From contig NC_081841.1 in NCBI RefSeq assembly GCF_963259705.1, positions 33,135,358 through 33,199,357 on the forward strand: DNA of 64,000 nt. Direction: 5' to 3'. The number at the start of each line of letters is the position of its first letter. The first letter of the stretch is position 1. Below, piece by piece: positions 23,462 to 35,589 of the stretch. The notes beneath the pieces are model-generated. The model was not told where the DNA came from, did no database searches, and saw nothing but the letters and a program-made list of their open reading frames with translations. The stretch comes from Myotis daubentonii (taxonomy: Eukaryota; Chordata; Mammalia; Chiroptera; Vespertilionidae). A program made the position numbers and the translations under genes.

Positions 23462-24050
23462 CGGCTAGATTTTCCAGGTAGAACAAAACTGTGCACAAGG
23501 AAGGGATGGATCCTGTTCAGATCAGGATATGTGTCAAAGTCTCTGCAAGGAATACCGAGCAAAAGGACAAGGCAGGCAGACAAAATATGAGGAATCAGGC
23601 CAGGAGATTGGCAGGGACTCAGGCAGAATCCCGTGTAAGTGGTAGCAGAGTAGAAATATGAAGATTTGTTGGAAAGTCCACAGAGTACAAGGGCATCAGC
23701 GGGCCCTGCTGAGTGCTGGGCAGGTAGAACTGGCAGGAAGAGAGAGCAGAGTTGACAGAGAGGCCTGGGAAGAGCCCCTGAAGCATGTCCTCAAGAGGCA
23801 AGCTGTCCACCGGTGCATGCAGGAGCTGATGGCCCCGGGCCTGGGGCCAGCATTGCCTGGATTGACAAGGATTGCCAGAAGGCCCTGGAAAAGATGGCTT
23901 CGCAGTCTTTTCACACTTCTGCCAGTCTCCCAGATTATTTTGGACTCTCTCTTTTTTATTTTTAATCAGTAGGAGAAAAAAGAAAGATTACAATAAAAAC
24001 CATATGGGGACCTCTTCTCAGGCTGAAATCTTTTGATCTTTTCTTTAAAA
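23462..24050. other. Unassigned DNA, moderately GC-rich
   Basis: Overlapping frames of 63-104 codons on both strands (23619-23972) have no known resemblance. No splice-framed exon could be proposed with confidence. Confidence 0.4.
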
Positions 24051-24316
24051 CAGCAATTTTTAACCTTTGTAAGCTCATGGCACACATAATCTAATTATTA
24101 AAATTCTGAGCACGCCAAAACAGAGTTTATATATTTTGCCAATCAGACACAAAAAGGTATAATTTTGCTTCATTCACATGGGGTGACTGTTGTTGTTGGC
24201 TGTTGTCATTTTTTTTAAATTTGACAATCTAAAGTAAAAGAGGTCAGTGCTCCTGACTAAATAGTCAAGTATTGCACGTTTTAAAAATTTCTGTGGCATA
24301 CCAGTTGAAATTTAAA
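24051..24316 (-). mobile_element. Non-autonomous hAT transposon, second copy
   Basis: The reverse complement aligns along its length with the hAT element at 5964-6235 (shared phrases include actatttagtcagg, gcactgacctctttt and attatgtgtgcc). The left end cagcaatttttaacctttg corresponds to the other copy's right terminus. The opposite end is degraded (ccagttgaaatttaaatag), and no certain 8-bp duplication remains. Confidence 0.82.
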
Positions 24317-24404
24317 TAGCAGAAAGTAACCTTCCCACTCTTCAAGAATTCCAAATGTTTTCCAGCCTCTAGCTGAACAAATATCTCAGGTAAATATACT
24401 ATCA

Positions 24405-24618
24405 CTAGTGGCCTAGTGCACCAATTCGTGCACATTGAAAGAAAATTAATTAGAAGAAATATTTTAATATTGCTATTTGCCCTTTCTCTATAATAGAAGT
24501 GTCAACCAAATTCATGATAGACAATGACAGATCGAAACACACGTGTGCAGTTGGCGCCAGCGAGAGCTTTATATGTATTGCACATGCTTGAGTCAACTTA
24601 TCTTTTTATATATATAGA
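24405..24618 (-). mobile_element. HeliBat-type Helitron, short
   Basis: On the minus strand it ends CTAG (24405-24408), preceded by the hairpin seen on the plus strand as gtgcaccaattcgtgcac. The start, seen as tttttatatatatagaa on the plus strand, ends at 24618. The base after the start is A rather than the expected T, so the site has mutated or the boundary is off by a base. Confidence 0.85.
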
Positions 24619-25091
24619 ATAAACTTGCTTAATTAAACCTGCTTTCTGATTTAGCTAAACTTTTTCCATCCCAGTGAAGCACCCCAACTTCTCTTTCAGG
24701 CAATTGTCAGCAACACAGCAGTAAATATCAACATGAAGTAGATTATTATTGTAGATCACGCAGGGAGAACAAAGGGTGAAATATTTAACTGCAGCAGTGT
24801 TTGACTATATTCTTCACAGTGAGAAAACCTGAAGTCATTTTCAAGGTCCACCATTTCTTACTTCTTTTTAGTCGTGTCAAGTTTCTAAGCTTTCTAAATC
24901 TCCATTTTCTGGCTAATGAAAAGAAAATAGGATTCCACTGAGTCTCCTATCTACCTACTCCAGGACTTCTGTGAGGATCAAATGAGATGAGGCATGGGAA
25001 AATGCTTCACAGACATTTGGTTAAAGTGTAAAATATTTGCACCTGGCTATAAAGCAAGTTGTGTTCCTGGGCTGAAGAAACTGCAAGGAGG

Positions 25092-25447
25092 CTAGTTGTT
25101 GCTAGGGAGAGGAAGCCGGGTGTTTCTATGTGATGTCATTATCCGGCGCCCACAGCCACCATTTTGGGGTTGGGCTGTACTGTGGGCCACATTGTGTGCC
25201 ATGGCAGCATTGGCTGTGATTTGGTGGGGTGTCACTCCAGGGTGGTGCCAGGGCCTGTGTCCCACTTGGGGGAAGCCGAGTTGCTTTGTCGGCGCTAGGT
25301 CCATGGTGCCATTTCTCTGTAAATGGCCAGTGCGCATCATGGCAGCTCCTGCATTGAGTGTCTGCCCCCTGGTGGTCAGTGCGCATCATAGCAACCGGTT
25401 GGATGGGTGGAGGGACACTTAGCATATTAGCCATTTATATATATAGA
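25092..25447 (-). mobile_element. HeliBat-type Helitron, 3' end unclear
   Basis: The 5' end is clear: plus-strand text gccatttatatatatagat, with GA at 25446-25447 followed by T, and the subfamily phrase ccccctggtggtcagtgcgc upstream. At the other end a CTAG occurs at 25092-25095 but lacks the usual hairpin, so the 3' end may be truncated or diverged. The interior is GC-rich with long chance frames on both strands. Confidence 0.7.
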
Positions 25448-27715
25448 TGGCTCACTCCTTCATTTATTTGTCCAGACACTAATTGAGTACCTACTAAGTA
25501 CCAGTATCTGTGCCAGAAACAGATGGTACCAAGAAAGTTTCTCTGCTATTGCCTGCACCGATTCCGCAGTCCAGGTAGGAAGACAATGAAAATGCAGTAA
25601 TGCACAGGAATTTTGGGAGCCTCGAGAAGAGGGGTGGGGGGGGTGGGTGGAGGTACAAGAGAAAGGGAAGTAAGGTTCAAAGAAGCTTCGTGAAGGAAGT
25701 GACACTAAAGTTGAGAAGAGAGTCATTCCTAGATATCTTAGCAACTCAAAGCTTTCTTTTATGGAGATTCTAATATCTTAAAATCCGCCAGGACTGTTTT
25801 CTGGAAGCCCTTATGTGAATCCATTTTTTTAAAACCACAGAATAATATAACTTAACCAGAGTGAAAACTCAGCATACCGACAGAAGGACCTTGGCACGTA
25901 GACATCTGTTTCCTAAATGTTTGTGAAGAAGCAGTAGAAATAAATATGATATGATGAACAAAGGGCATATTTGCAAATGCTGCTGCTTGATAACTTTATG
26001 TAATGAAAGATTACCATGTATCTATTTTTTGTATAAAGTAATGATCCCACTTAAGAAGAATTTTAAACTAATTTCTCTAAATCGTCTTATAAAAATAGGT
26101 ATCTATTCTGAAAATCTATTTTACTTTTCAGTATGGAAGGGTCTATCCATTCCACAGTTCACCTTAGGACGCTGTGCTGCCAGTTTTATGAGATTGTGGT
26201 CTTAGTGCTCTATGCTAATCTCCTATACATCAGGCTAGAAGCTTATCTTGACAGGAAAAGTTGGAGCAGGCCTTGTGGAGTGGTTTTGGCACTCCGCACG
26301 GGAGTGGAAAATATGCAGAGGCTGCAACAGAGTCTGGCGTGGACTGCTGAGGGGAGGCAGCGCTGTCTGGGAGACAATTAGTGCAGGAAAGTCCTGGGCG
26401 CCTCTGCCGGGTGGTACTGCACCCGGCATGGCAGGGTCATGGAATGGTGTGTTTCCACAGGAACTGAGATGAACGGCAGCCCTACAAGCCAAGTTAGAAA
26501 AAGAACGCTACCGCTGAGCACCACCATAAGCGCCTGTCTGCTCCAAAACTCTTCATGTGCAGAAGGAAGGTGCCAAGTGAAGAAATAATACTTATTTCAG
26601 AGGTTTTCAATCTGAAGCCTCGAAAAGCCCTGAGACACAGGTGCTGTGTGAGTATGTCAAACCAAAACAGGGCATGAAACGACCCTCCAATTGTCTTGGA
26701 AAGGTTTTGAATCTAATCTATGGCAATTTTGGTAAAAATACAAGTGCCTTTTTTTTCTATTTATGAGCCTGTTGGGTGAGAAAAATTGCCCCCCCTTTTT
26801 TTGTGGGAGGCTTGGTTTTGCTTTTAGTATATGTAAAGCTCTGAGCTTTGTCACTGAGAAATATTTAGCAATTCTTATTTCTAGGAATAAAGATAATGTA
26901 GTATACATAGTTTGACTTCAAGTTAAAAAAAATGCCAGGGACTTTGTGATGGCCTCTTGTGTTGCTGAACCCTGGAAGCTGTGTGGCTTTCTTGGAAACA
27001 CGAGAACTTGTGAATGTTTGCTCCACTGGACCCAGAATGCTAGGGTAAAAATAAAATTTGATTAAGGCAAAGTGGATAATACAATTTTATACTTCTTCCC
27101 TCTGCCAAATAGACACTTTTATAAAAAAAAATGTCCACACAATGAGGCCCGTTAGAACCCACAGATGATGGCAGGTTGAATCATGGACTGTGCACAATTG
27201 AGGGAAGTGGAGCAGCTCTCCAGCCACGTGACAGTAAGGGAGGGTGAACTTTCTCTATGCAAGAGTGTGGGGAGAGGATCTGTCTTTACCTTGCCCTTCC
27301 AGTTATGGGAGAGAGGGTGCATGATAGAGAAAGACATGAAATGTCATCAATGGTCAATTCCTTACAGTAAAGAGCATGATCTTCTCATGCCTAGCATGGT
27401 TTTCAGCACATGTAAGTGTTTATTGTTATGTTGAACTGGGTTAACATTCTGGGTTCCATTGGGAGTATCAAATGTTGAAATGAGCTCCACACTTTGATTG
27501 AAACCAAAAAGATACAGAAAATGTATAAGGAGTGTGGAATCTTTGCAAGGAGATAAAGAAATGGGCCTGGTAAATGACAGTAGCTAGAGGACACTTGTGG
27601 GGATATTGGTGGTGCATTATGGTCCACGGGAACAATGGTTTCTAGGGAGGGCACTTCCAGTACAGCATAAGTGAGAGGAGCTGAAGTTTAGGTGTTTCCT
27701 GAACAGATAGCTCAG
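25448..27715. other. Mostly unassigned, old repeat at left
   Basis: 25450-25730 has the feel of an ancient interspersed repeat (catttatttgtccagacact, then gagtacctactaagtaccag and a later gaaggaagtgacac). A G-rich run at 25628-25652 (ggggtggggggggtgggtgg) could form a quadruplex. 26250-26480 is locally GC-rich with several CpG but has no recognisable coding sequence. The remainder shows no gene. Confidence 0.4.
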
Positions 27716-27730
27716 GAATGCTCAGCAGTG

Positions 27731-27941
27731 CCGGGCGCTGTGGCTCAAAGAGTTGGGCATCAAACTATGAACCAGGAGGTTATGGTTCAATCCCTGGTCA
27801 GGGCACATGCCCAGGTTGCAGGCTTGATCCCCAGTAGGGGCCATGCAGGAGGCAGCTGGTCAGTGATTCTCATTGTTAAGGTTTTAACTCTTTCCCCCTC
27901 TCCCTTTCTCTCTGAAATCAATAAAAATATATTAAAAAAAA
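27731..27941 (+). mobile_element. Ves SINE, plus strand
   Basis: Head gccgggcgctgtggctcaaa, arm gaaccaggaggttatggttc, body and A-tail. Target duplications gaatgctcagcagtg (27716-27730) and gaatgcttaacagca (27942-27956) agree in 12 of 15 bases. Its segment 27821-27855 recurs almost exactly as an isolated fragment at 28561-28594. Confidence 0.9.
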
Positions 27942-28389
27942 GAATGCTTAACAGCATGTGCAGAAAATGCGTATTAGTGCATTCAAACTAACAGCTCAGC
28001 ACTGGGCTAATTCTACCATTCAGAGGCAGCCCTGGCCAGCTCTAAGTTCTTCCCTTAAGTCCTCAGGTTTTCCCCTCCAACATTCTTCTCAAATCACCTC
28101 ACCACCGTCTGGAGTTCTGTCCCAGTGTCAGGTCTGCACTCTCCCTATACACTTAGTCCTTTCGGGTTGAGAGCTAGATAGACCACATCAAGTGGATTGG
28201 ATTTGTATCTAGAACTTTTCACCTCATGCCTGAGAGCCATACAAATAGTACTCCCATGTGCATACCCCAATATATGTTTCCTGGCTAAACCTGTTTCTAC
28301 CCTCATATCAAGACACCTTCTGCAGGGAGAAAATGATCAGAATACTTGGTTAGAGTCCCAGCCTAAACTAGTTACTAAGAAAAGCAGAC

Positions 28390-28421
28390 AGGTGGGTGGG
28401 GGAGGGGGGGGAGGGGAGAGG
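28390..28421. repeat. G-rich tract, quadruplex potential
   Basis: ggtgggtgggggaggggggg followed by more G runs gives at least four G-tracts of three or more. It also makes a Gly-rich chance peptide. Confidence 0.6.
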
Positions 28422-28559
28422 AATTAAGGAGTTTGACTTTTTTTTTCTACCATGGTACAGATATATTCTCCCAGCCTCTCCTCCCCCCACCCCACACACA
28501 CACACACTTATTTGCCTCTTATAGCCCATCGTGATTCTTGAAAAGTGGTTTTGTTTTTC

Positions 28560-28594
28560 GGGCTTGATCCCCAGTAGGTGCCATGCAGGAGGCA
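28560..28594 (+). repeat. Orphan fragment of Ves SINE core
   Basis: ggcttgatccccagtagg followed by tgccatgcaggaggca matches the interior of the SINE at 27731 with one mismatch. There is no SINE head, tail or target duplication around it, so it is not a normal retroposition product. Confidence 0.75.
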
Positions 28595-28709
28595 CAGAGT
28601 CCCTAGCATTTTTTTCTAACTTTGAGTCAAAATATGTGTACTATATTGTCTTGATTACTAGAAATAAGCATTGCTAAATATTTGTTTAATTTTAAAAGCT
28701 TCAGAGGTG

Positions 28710-28925
28710 CCGAAACCGGTTTGGCTCAGTGGATAGAGCGTCAGCTTGCGGACTGAAAGGTCCCAGGTTCGATTCCGGTCAAGGGCATGTACCTGGGTTG
28801 GGGGAACATCCCCAGTAGGAGATGTGCAGGAGGCAGCTGATCGATGTCTCTCTCATCGATGTTTCTGGCTCTCTATCTCTCTCCCTTCCTCTCTGTAAAA
28901 TATCAATAAAATACATTTAAAAAAA
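28710..28925 (+). mobile_element. Ves SINE, plus strand, young
   Basis: Intact A box (ggtttggctcagtggataga), B box (caggttcgattccggtcaag), body and A-tail. Perfect 16-bp target duplications aaaagcttcagaggtg at 28694-28709 and 28926-28941 make this one of the best preserved copies. Confidence 0.96.
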
Positions 28926-29149
28926 AAAAGCTTCAGAGGTGTTTTTTCTTCTTTTTTTACTACTTAGGGCAGCTCCCTCTCTTTCCCCGTTAACTCCCTC
29001 CCCTTCTCCTACTTTTCTGAAAGCAATTCTGCCTCTTACTGAGAAAGAGCAAGTATAAGAAGAGGAATTTCTTTCAGTCCAGTGTTGCTGAAGAATACAC
29101 ATTAGAAGTAGCAAGCAATCTAAGCTAAAATTCACCAAAGGTGTTTTCT

Positions 29150-29379
29150 ATTAATGCTGTGCTAAATCATTAGGAATGTGGTGGGTTAAAACAACACACA
29201 TTTATTTTCTTACATTTATGGAGGTCAGAAGCCTCAAAATCAAGGTGTCAATAGGGCTGCATTTCTCCTAGAAGAAGGCTGTAGGGGAAAACACACTTCC
29301 CTGAATTTTCTAGCTTCTAGGCTGCCTGCATTTCTTGGGTTATGGCCCCTTCCTCTATCCTGAAAGCCAGCCATATAGC

Positions 29380-29443
<64 letters not shown>

Positions 29444-29830
29444 CCTCTCCCTCTCCCTCTCCCTCTCCCTCTCCCTCTCCCTCTCCCTCTCCCTCTCCCT
29501 CTCCCTCTCCCTCTCCCTCTCCCTCTCCCTCTCCCTCTCCCTCTCCCTCTCCCTCTCCCTCTCCCTCTCTCCCTCTCTTCTCCTCTGCTTCCCTAATCAC
29601 ATCTCCTCTGACTCTCCCTCCTCCCTCTTTTCCTTATAAAGACCCTTGCGATTACGATGAGCACACCCAGATAATCCAAGATACTTGCCTCATATAAAGA
29701 TCTTTAACTTCATCACATCTGCAAAATCACTTTTGCCATGTAGAGTGACAGACATATCCACAAGTTTTTGGGACTAGGATTGGGACATATTTGGGCGGCA
29801 CCATTTATGAGGCTCTTCTTGCTATTTACT
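29150..29830 (-). mobile_element. MaLR-type LTR with internal CT expansion
   Basis: Plus strand begins gtgggttaaaacaacacaca, ttatggaggtcagaagcctc and aaatcaaggtgtc, and finishes ggactaggattgggacatat and ccatttatgaggct, the order of an MLT1/MST-like LTR on the minus strand. The normally pyrimidine-rich centre has expanded into the microsatellite at 29384-29576. No retroviral ORF is present. Confidence 0.7.
29384..29576. repeat. (CT)n followed by (CCCTCT)n
   Basis: A pure CT run (29384-29440) changes abruptly to a hexamer array ctccct of about 20 units (29445-29575). The hexamer phase is almost perfect, implying recent slippage. Frames through it encode Ser-Leu or Ser-Pro repeats (plus) or Arg-Glu/Gly-Glu repeats (minus), none credible as protein. 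Confidence 0.97.
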
Positions 29831-31339
29831 CCCTTGCTATTGGACTTCTGTTATGCCATCAATTCATGTTACAATGGATCCTGGAATTCTGAACTTTAGT
29901 TAAATATTTTTATCAGATTTTAGCCAATTAGATTCACTTCATATTTTACTGAGCCCATACACAAAACAAGGTGTTAGATGCCAAATAATTATAACACTGA
30001 AACAACCATGTATGAGTGGCATCTTGATTTTTCCTTACGCCAAATGCTGACAATCATTTCCTTAACTGTCAGAATTAATGCATCAATCCTGCTAAGAGTC
30101 TGAAAAATATTAGAGACTGTCAGTTAATTGTTAAGAATCTAATAAGTTGAGGTCTGAAATTTAAAAATGCAAGATGCTTTATGTAAATTAATATGTTGCA
30201 CTATCTTACAGATAAATGTCAAGAACTATTAAGACTTTAAGATGTTTCTATACTTGCAATTAAACATATTAACCTGCTGTAGTTGCATTGGTGCTATTAG
30301 AAGGCATGAGACCCCCGGGTAAGAGACAATGGATGGTTTATTATAGCAATAGCAGTAGCCAGAGTGTCTGCCTTCCTTGCACGGATTCCCTAAACCCCAG
30401 TTCCCACAGGACGATGCAAAGAGGGCTACGTAACACCTGCACACTTAGTGAGTTATATTATGTGAGAGGAATATTGAATTTAGGGAACCTGAATCTTTTA
30501 TAACAAGCAGTAAACATGCCTTCCCTTGGCTCTGGAGGGAGACACTCTATCTTCTGAGGTTGATTGTTATGCAAAAATCCTTTAAAATATAGACTGGAAC
30601 AAAGGGCAGTAACCTTGCTCACAGTATACAGAGAAACATCATTATTCTTATAAACAAATCCTTTTAGGTATCTATACCTAAATGTTTCTTAGAGACCTCA
30701 AACTCATTATGTTTTGAGTTAAAGTCTTATTCTACTTCTTCTAAACTTTTTCTCCTTTATTTTCTGTTTTAATTGATGGAGCCACTGTCAACTCAGTGTC
30801 AAACTTCAAACCTAGTATTTATTCTACATTCTTCTCTATCCTCCCATATATAACTGTAAAGAGTCTTTTTTTTTTTTTTTTTTTTTTTTTTTTAGTAATC
30901 TGTAGCTTTTTTTCCCCCTCTTTGTCTTCACTTTCACTAACAAAATTAAGGTTTTCAATTCCTATTCCTATTGGCCCTCTGAGACCAACTGCTAAAAACT
31001 AGTGGATTTTTCTAAAAAAACAACTTGAATTTTACCATTCTCATCCTCAAATTATTCAGTGGATTTCCATTTTTTTAAAGGAAGAAAAGGGCATAGTGCA
31101 ATAGGACTTAAGAGCCCCAGAAACTCAGTGTAAAATCCCTGTCCTGAGTGCTCCAGTTGTTAAGACAGGGTGCTGCGGAGGTCCTGGTGCTGTGGAGAGA
31201 CCACCTTGTCATGGTCTCCATGCTGGCAGGGATGCAGAAAGGGCCCTAGGACTCTACAGAGCCTGGCTGACCCTGTCCCCTCTTCCTACGCTACCCTCAG
31301 AGCCTAATCATCATTAGTCTTGAAACTATCAGGACTAAT
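29831..31339. other. Unassigned DNA, possible old LTR piece
   Basis: 30280-30640 includes cttcccttggctctggaggg and cactctatcttctgaggttg, which recalls older ERVL-type LTR sequence, but I cannot name it. A 28-base poly-T lies at 30866-30893. No gene is seen. Confidence 0.35.
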
Positions 31340-31355
31340 CTCATTTTATCTTTTT

Positions 31356-31568
31356 TTAAAAAAAATATTTTTATTAATTTCAGAGAGGAAGGGAAAGGGA
31401 GAGAGATAGAAACATCAATGATGAGAGGGGATCATTGATTGGCTGCCTCCTGCACACCCCTACTGGAGATTGAGCCATAACCCGGGCATGTGCCCTTGAC
31501 TGGAATCGAACCCAGGACCCTTTAGTCCATAGGCCAATGCTCTATCCACGGAGCCAAACTGGCTGGAG
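31356..31568 (-). mobile_element. Ves SINE, minus strand
   Basis: Reverse-complement copy with body aagggaaagggagagagata, B-box complement ctggaatcgaacccaggacc and degraded A-box complement cacggagccaaactggctgg. Target duplications ctcattttatctttt (31340-31354 and 31569-31583) are exact. Confidence 0.95.
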
Positions 31569-32741
31569 CTCATTTTATCTTTTAACCCGATTTATTTCAG
31601 TACCCCAAGAAGCTTAATATGGCCAGGTAACCCCACAACTCCACACACATAGCTCTGTATATCTCCTTTCAACACCCCATGCCCCATTTCTCTCCAATAC
31701 CTCCAGTCTGTCTCCTGGGCTTCATAATCAGCACTCAGCAAAAATCCCTTATATCCTCACCCTCTTCTGTGAACATTCCCTTGACTTCCAAATGCCCACC
31801 AGTTTATTTCACTAGATGAAAACCTGGTTCTCTCATGAAGATCCTGCTTCCTCTTTCAGCTGAAACCCGTTTTCTCCCTCTTAGTGTGGTGGGAGGAGGT
31901 TACTGGATGCTTTCCTTGCTCCTCATTGCTACTTCCAGGCGGCCTTCTTGCTGATGATAAACTCCAGCTTTGAGTCTGAAGTCATCAAACCATCAAACAA
32001 CCTACTACTTTCTCCTTGCTGTTGTCACTGTCCCTAATTTCTGAAACACTTGAGTGCCTGGTTCACTGTGACTGACTCCAACGTTGTCTGTCATACTCTC
32101 AGTGTTTTCATTATTCTTGAGGACAGTCCCCCCACTTCCTTGATTCTCTTAGCTTCCATTGCTTCAGTGACCTTGTCCTCCGATTCACCTCAGCTATTGA
32201 CTCTCTTGTCATATCCATCCCTTCATTATGACTAATAAATACAAGCTGTCTATAGTCTCAATTCCAGTTTCTATTCTCTGATCACCCCTTCTTAATGTCC
32301 ACTCCAACATTTCTCCCACCCCATAGATACTGCTTGCCTAGTCATTGATCTTAACATCTTATCACCGGGATTTACCCTTTCCTGGCTTCATTTTTCTTCT
32401 TTCCTAGTATATATTCTATGGTCTGATGTTGGCGTAGTATAAGAAAATGGGACCAGGGCGTGTTTGCATAGATTTATTTAAGATTAACTTAGAGAAGAGA
32501 AGAAATCTATCATTGTCTGGAGATAGGCAGAGGAGAAACACTCAAGTCTTCCCCCAGCCTGTCCCCTATTGTCCAAGAATCCCATTTTGGCTTTAAACTG
32601 GTACATTTCACAGAGGAGAATCAAAGCTTGCCAAGGAGCTGGAGATAATTATCCTTAGGAGATAATTTAGTGCTCCCTGATACTCATATATACTGCTTCA
32701 GGAAGGGGCATAGTTTATCTCCTCCCCCAAGTGGCTCAAGT

Positions 32742-32776
32742 GTTTTTGTTTGTTTGTTTGTTTGTTTGTTTGTTTT
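32742..32776. repeat. (TTTG)n microsatellite
   Basis: Seven to eight tandem TTTG units. The plus-strand frame across it gives FVCLFVCLFV, which is repeat translation. Confidence 0.95.
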
Positions 32777-34964
32777 AACTACATGCAGTTCTCTTTCTGA
32801 GGGAACTTTGGTAAAGACTCTTCTCCAGAATTTACTAAAATCCCAGGGATATTTCAATACTCTTTATGGATTTAAGTCACTATTGAAGTTGCCTACTCTT
32901 GAATTTGGCTTTGGGAATTAGGGGAAGCTTCACACAGAAGAGGTGACATTTGAACCTGGCTTTGAAGAATTAATAGGTATTTGCCAAAAGTGAGGGGAGA
33001 TTTTTTACTGCCAAGAAAGATAATTACAGGCAACACTTTTTTTCTGCTTCATAATATTTAGGAAAATTTAGACCTTTACTCCTATATATTCATACATCGT
33101 ATAAATATTTACAGCTCAAAGTAAATAGGATTAAGTAGATAAAAACCCAACTTTATAAATCCTCTTTTTTATGTGCAAAGTAAAGGTTTGATTTATTTAC
33201 ATTTTTAATTAAATGAAAATTACAGATAAAAGATGCTATACCACTCATCTTCCTAGGAAAAGAAAATATGGCAATGTAATTAAAAGGACGCCTCAAATTA
33301 TAATTAGATTTGAAATTTAATTATGGCTAGAATACTTCATCCTTATGCACACTGACACCTTGTTGATACATAACCTTTAAAATATTTTTATTATATTTAC
33401 TCTAAGATCTTAATCTGTGGACTAAATAAAATCCTTAGGTTCCCACGAAGTATTAGAAATTTGCACAGAATACAAATGCTGTTGTTTTTTTTTTTTTATG
33501 GAAAAAAGTATTGTGTTTTAGAATTCCTGTTTTGACCATTGCTGAATCTTAGTACAACTTTTAGCTGAAAAACATTCTAAGAATCTCTAGCACATATGGG
33601 TTAGTATAACAACAGTTTTTATAGCTAGAGAGAGCATCGTTTGGTTCATACCTGATAGAGTTACGGTAGGCTACAGGAATTTCACTACATATTCAGCAAC
33701 CACATTTCCAGAAACAGTCTTCTTATGGAATGTTGACTACATATACATAAATGTATTGCAGCTATTTAAAGGCATCTCTTCTGCAGGGAGCTCTGGTTAA
33801 GTACATTTGCTATAATTAAGTTCCCGTGGCACAATGTGACACTTCTTGCAGCTTAGAAAACAATAACTTTCACAATAAAAATGATTTAGTTACAGCATAA
33901 TGTGCCCTGATAGAAATGTCTTGAGATAAAGATATCCAATATGCAATTATTATTAGCTTGATTTAGAAAATACTATGTGGCAAACACTATTTGAAGAAGA
34001 GCCACTTTAGCTTATTTGGTGGCAAGGAATGCACTTAATATAAATTGGCAGTCTTTATTCATGAGTCAAAGTCTGAATGGATAACCTTTGTGGAAATCTT
34101 TAGTTTAAAATACTTGTTTGTTAAATAATAATAATACTGCTAATAATATATCCATGTGCTAAGCATTTCCTAAATTTTGTATACTATATGGAGGCTCTAA
34201 TTTAACCACAGTTATTAAATTATCTTTATGGCAGTAAAAATAAACACTTGCTTTTAAAAACTCATGAGTAAACATACAAAATTGAAGTCTGATCATCTAA
34301 AATAGAGTTATTTTCATTGTAGTGAGTTTGAACTTACATGCCTCACTTAGCCCCTCCTTACTGAACCAATTTTCATCAGACAACTTCTGCTCCTAGATGA
34401 ACTGAATTTCTACAAATGGCCTACCTCTGTTGTCCTCTGTGTATAGACAAACCTCTCATTGAAGTCCTTATCTCTTTTGAAAGGACTTCAAAGGCTCATT
34501 GAAATCCAAAACTTTCCTTGAAGTTAAGTCAAGTTTTGCCTGTGTTCGGGCTGTGGGATTTCATCCAGAAAAGCCTGGGTGGTTAACAAGGAAAGAGCAT
34601 GTTAACCTGGTTGGATTTCATCACACGTGGAATTTGGTCTGACAATTTTGGCTCCGTTAGGGGGTTTAAAGCAAATTCAGCTCTGGAAATGATAAAAGGA
34701 TCCCCCTACCTGGTTTTATCGCACAATAGCTGAAAGACCAGCAGGTATTTCCAAGCATCTTTTAGTGTACATCCCAAACTGCTACACCAGCTGGATCTTC
34801 CGTGAATGAAATAACCCTGCTGTTAAAGCATTTGAATCCCAGTCAAAGTCGTTGACAGTAAAATCCAGGTGGCTATGCAAATTGGTCATTTCCTTAAATA
34901 GTAATTTGAGTTTCAGTAGGTGAGCCCTGCTAATAACGACAACCAGTGTTTGGGCAGCATTTTT

Positions 34965-35150
34965 CAATTCACAGAACAGTTTTTATGTATCATATCTCAA
35001 TTAGTCTAAAACCCTGTGAGATGAAGTGATAGACGTTCAGAGAGATGAAGTTATTTGCCCAGTGTTTCACAGGTAGTAAGTAGTGAGTCTGGATTTGAAC
35101 CCAGACATTCGAAGCCCAGACACGGTGGGCTTTCCATTACACTAAGCGTG
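34965..35150 (-). repeat. MIR element
   Basis: Plus strand carries gtatcatatctcaattagtc, ccctgtgagatgaagtgat, ttgcccagtgtttcacaggt, agtaagtagtgagtctggat and ttgaacccag, the full MIR order read on the minus strand. Confidence 0.8.
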
Positions 35151-35589
35151 ACTGCTACAGCGGATGGTTATTGATTCATACATCTTGATTCAAAGAAACA
35201 AGAGCTGCTTTGTCTTCTTTGGGGAGTCCTATTTCTATAGGTCCCTTTGTGAAATGGGATAAATTATATTTTGAGCTTTGGGCTCATTACTAAATCTTCT
35301 TATTTTTTCAAGAAAACCTGGAACTTCAGATTTATGTGGACACCACAATATTTAAATGATGACAACTGCATTAGTTTGGGTCATTGCTCTCAACTCTTGA
35401 TCTCTTCCTTAAGGTAGAATTACATATTCATTGCCTTTGCCATGTCATCTTTTAGGGCTTCCCAATAGAACAGAAAAGCCCTTGTTGCTTTTGGTTTTGG
35501 TTATGTGATATGGATTGCCCAGTGAAATGTGGGAAAATATGAATTGTGCTTTAAGAAGCAGGTTTTATCTCCCACCCAACTGGTCCTCC

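Noticed and set aside
28710..28925. tRNA gene suggested by A and B boxes
   Set aside because: The boxes belong to the tRNA-derived head of a Ves SINE; body, A-tail and target duplications are present and the cloverleaf is not preserved. The same applies to the other SINE copies.
29335..29697. Ser-Leu/Ser-Pro or Arg-Glu repeat proteins
   Set aside because: Translation of the (CT)n/(CCCTCT)n microsatellite in all frames.
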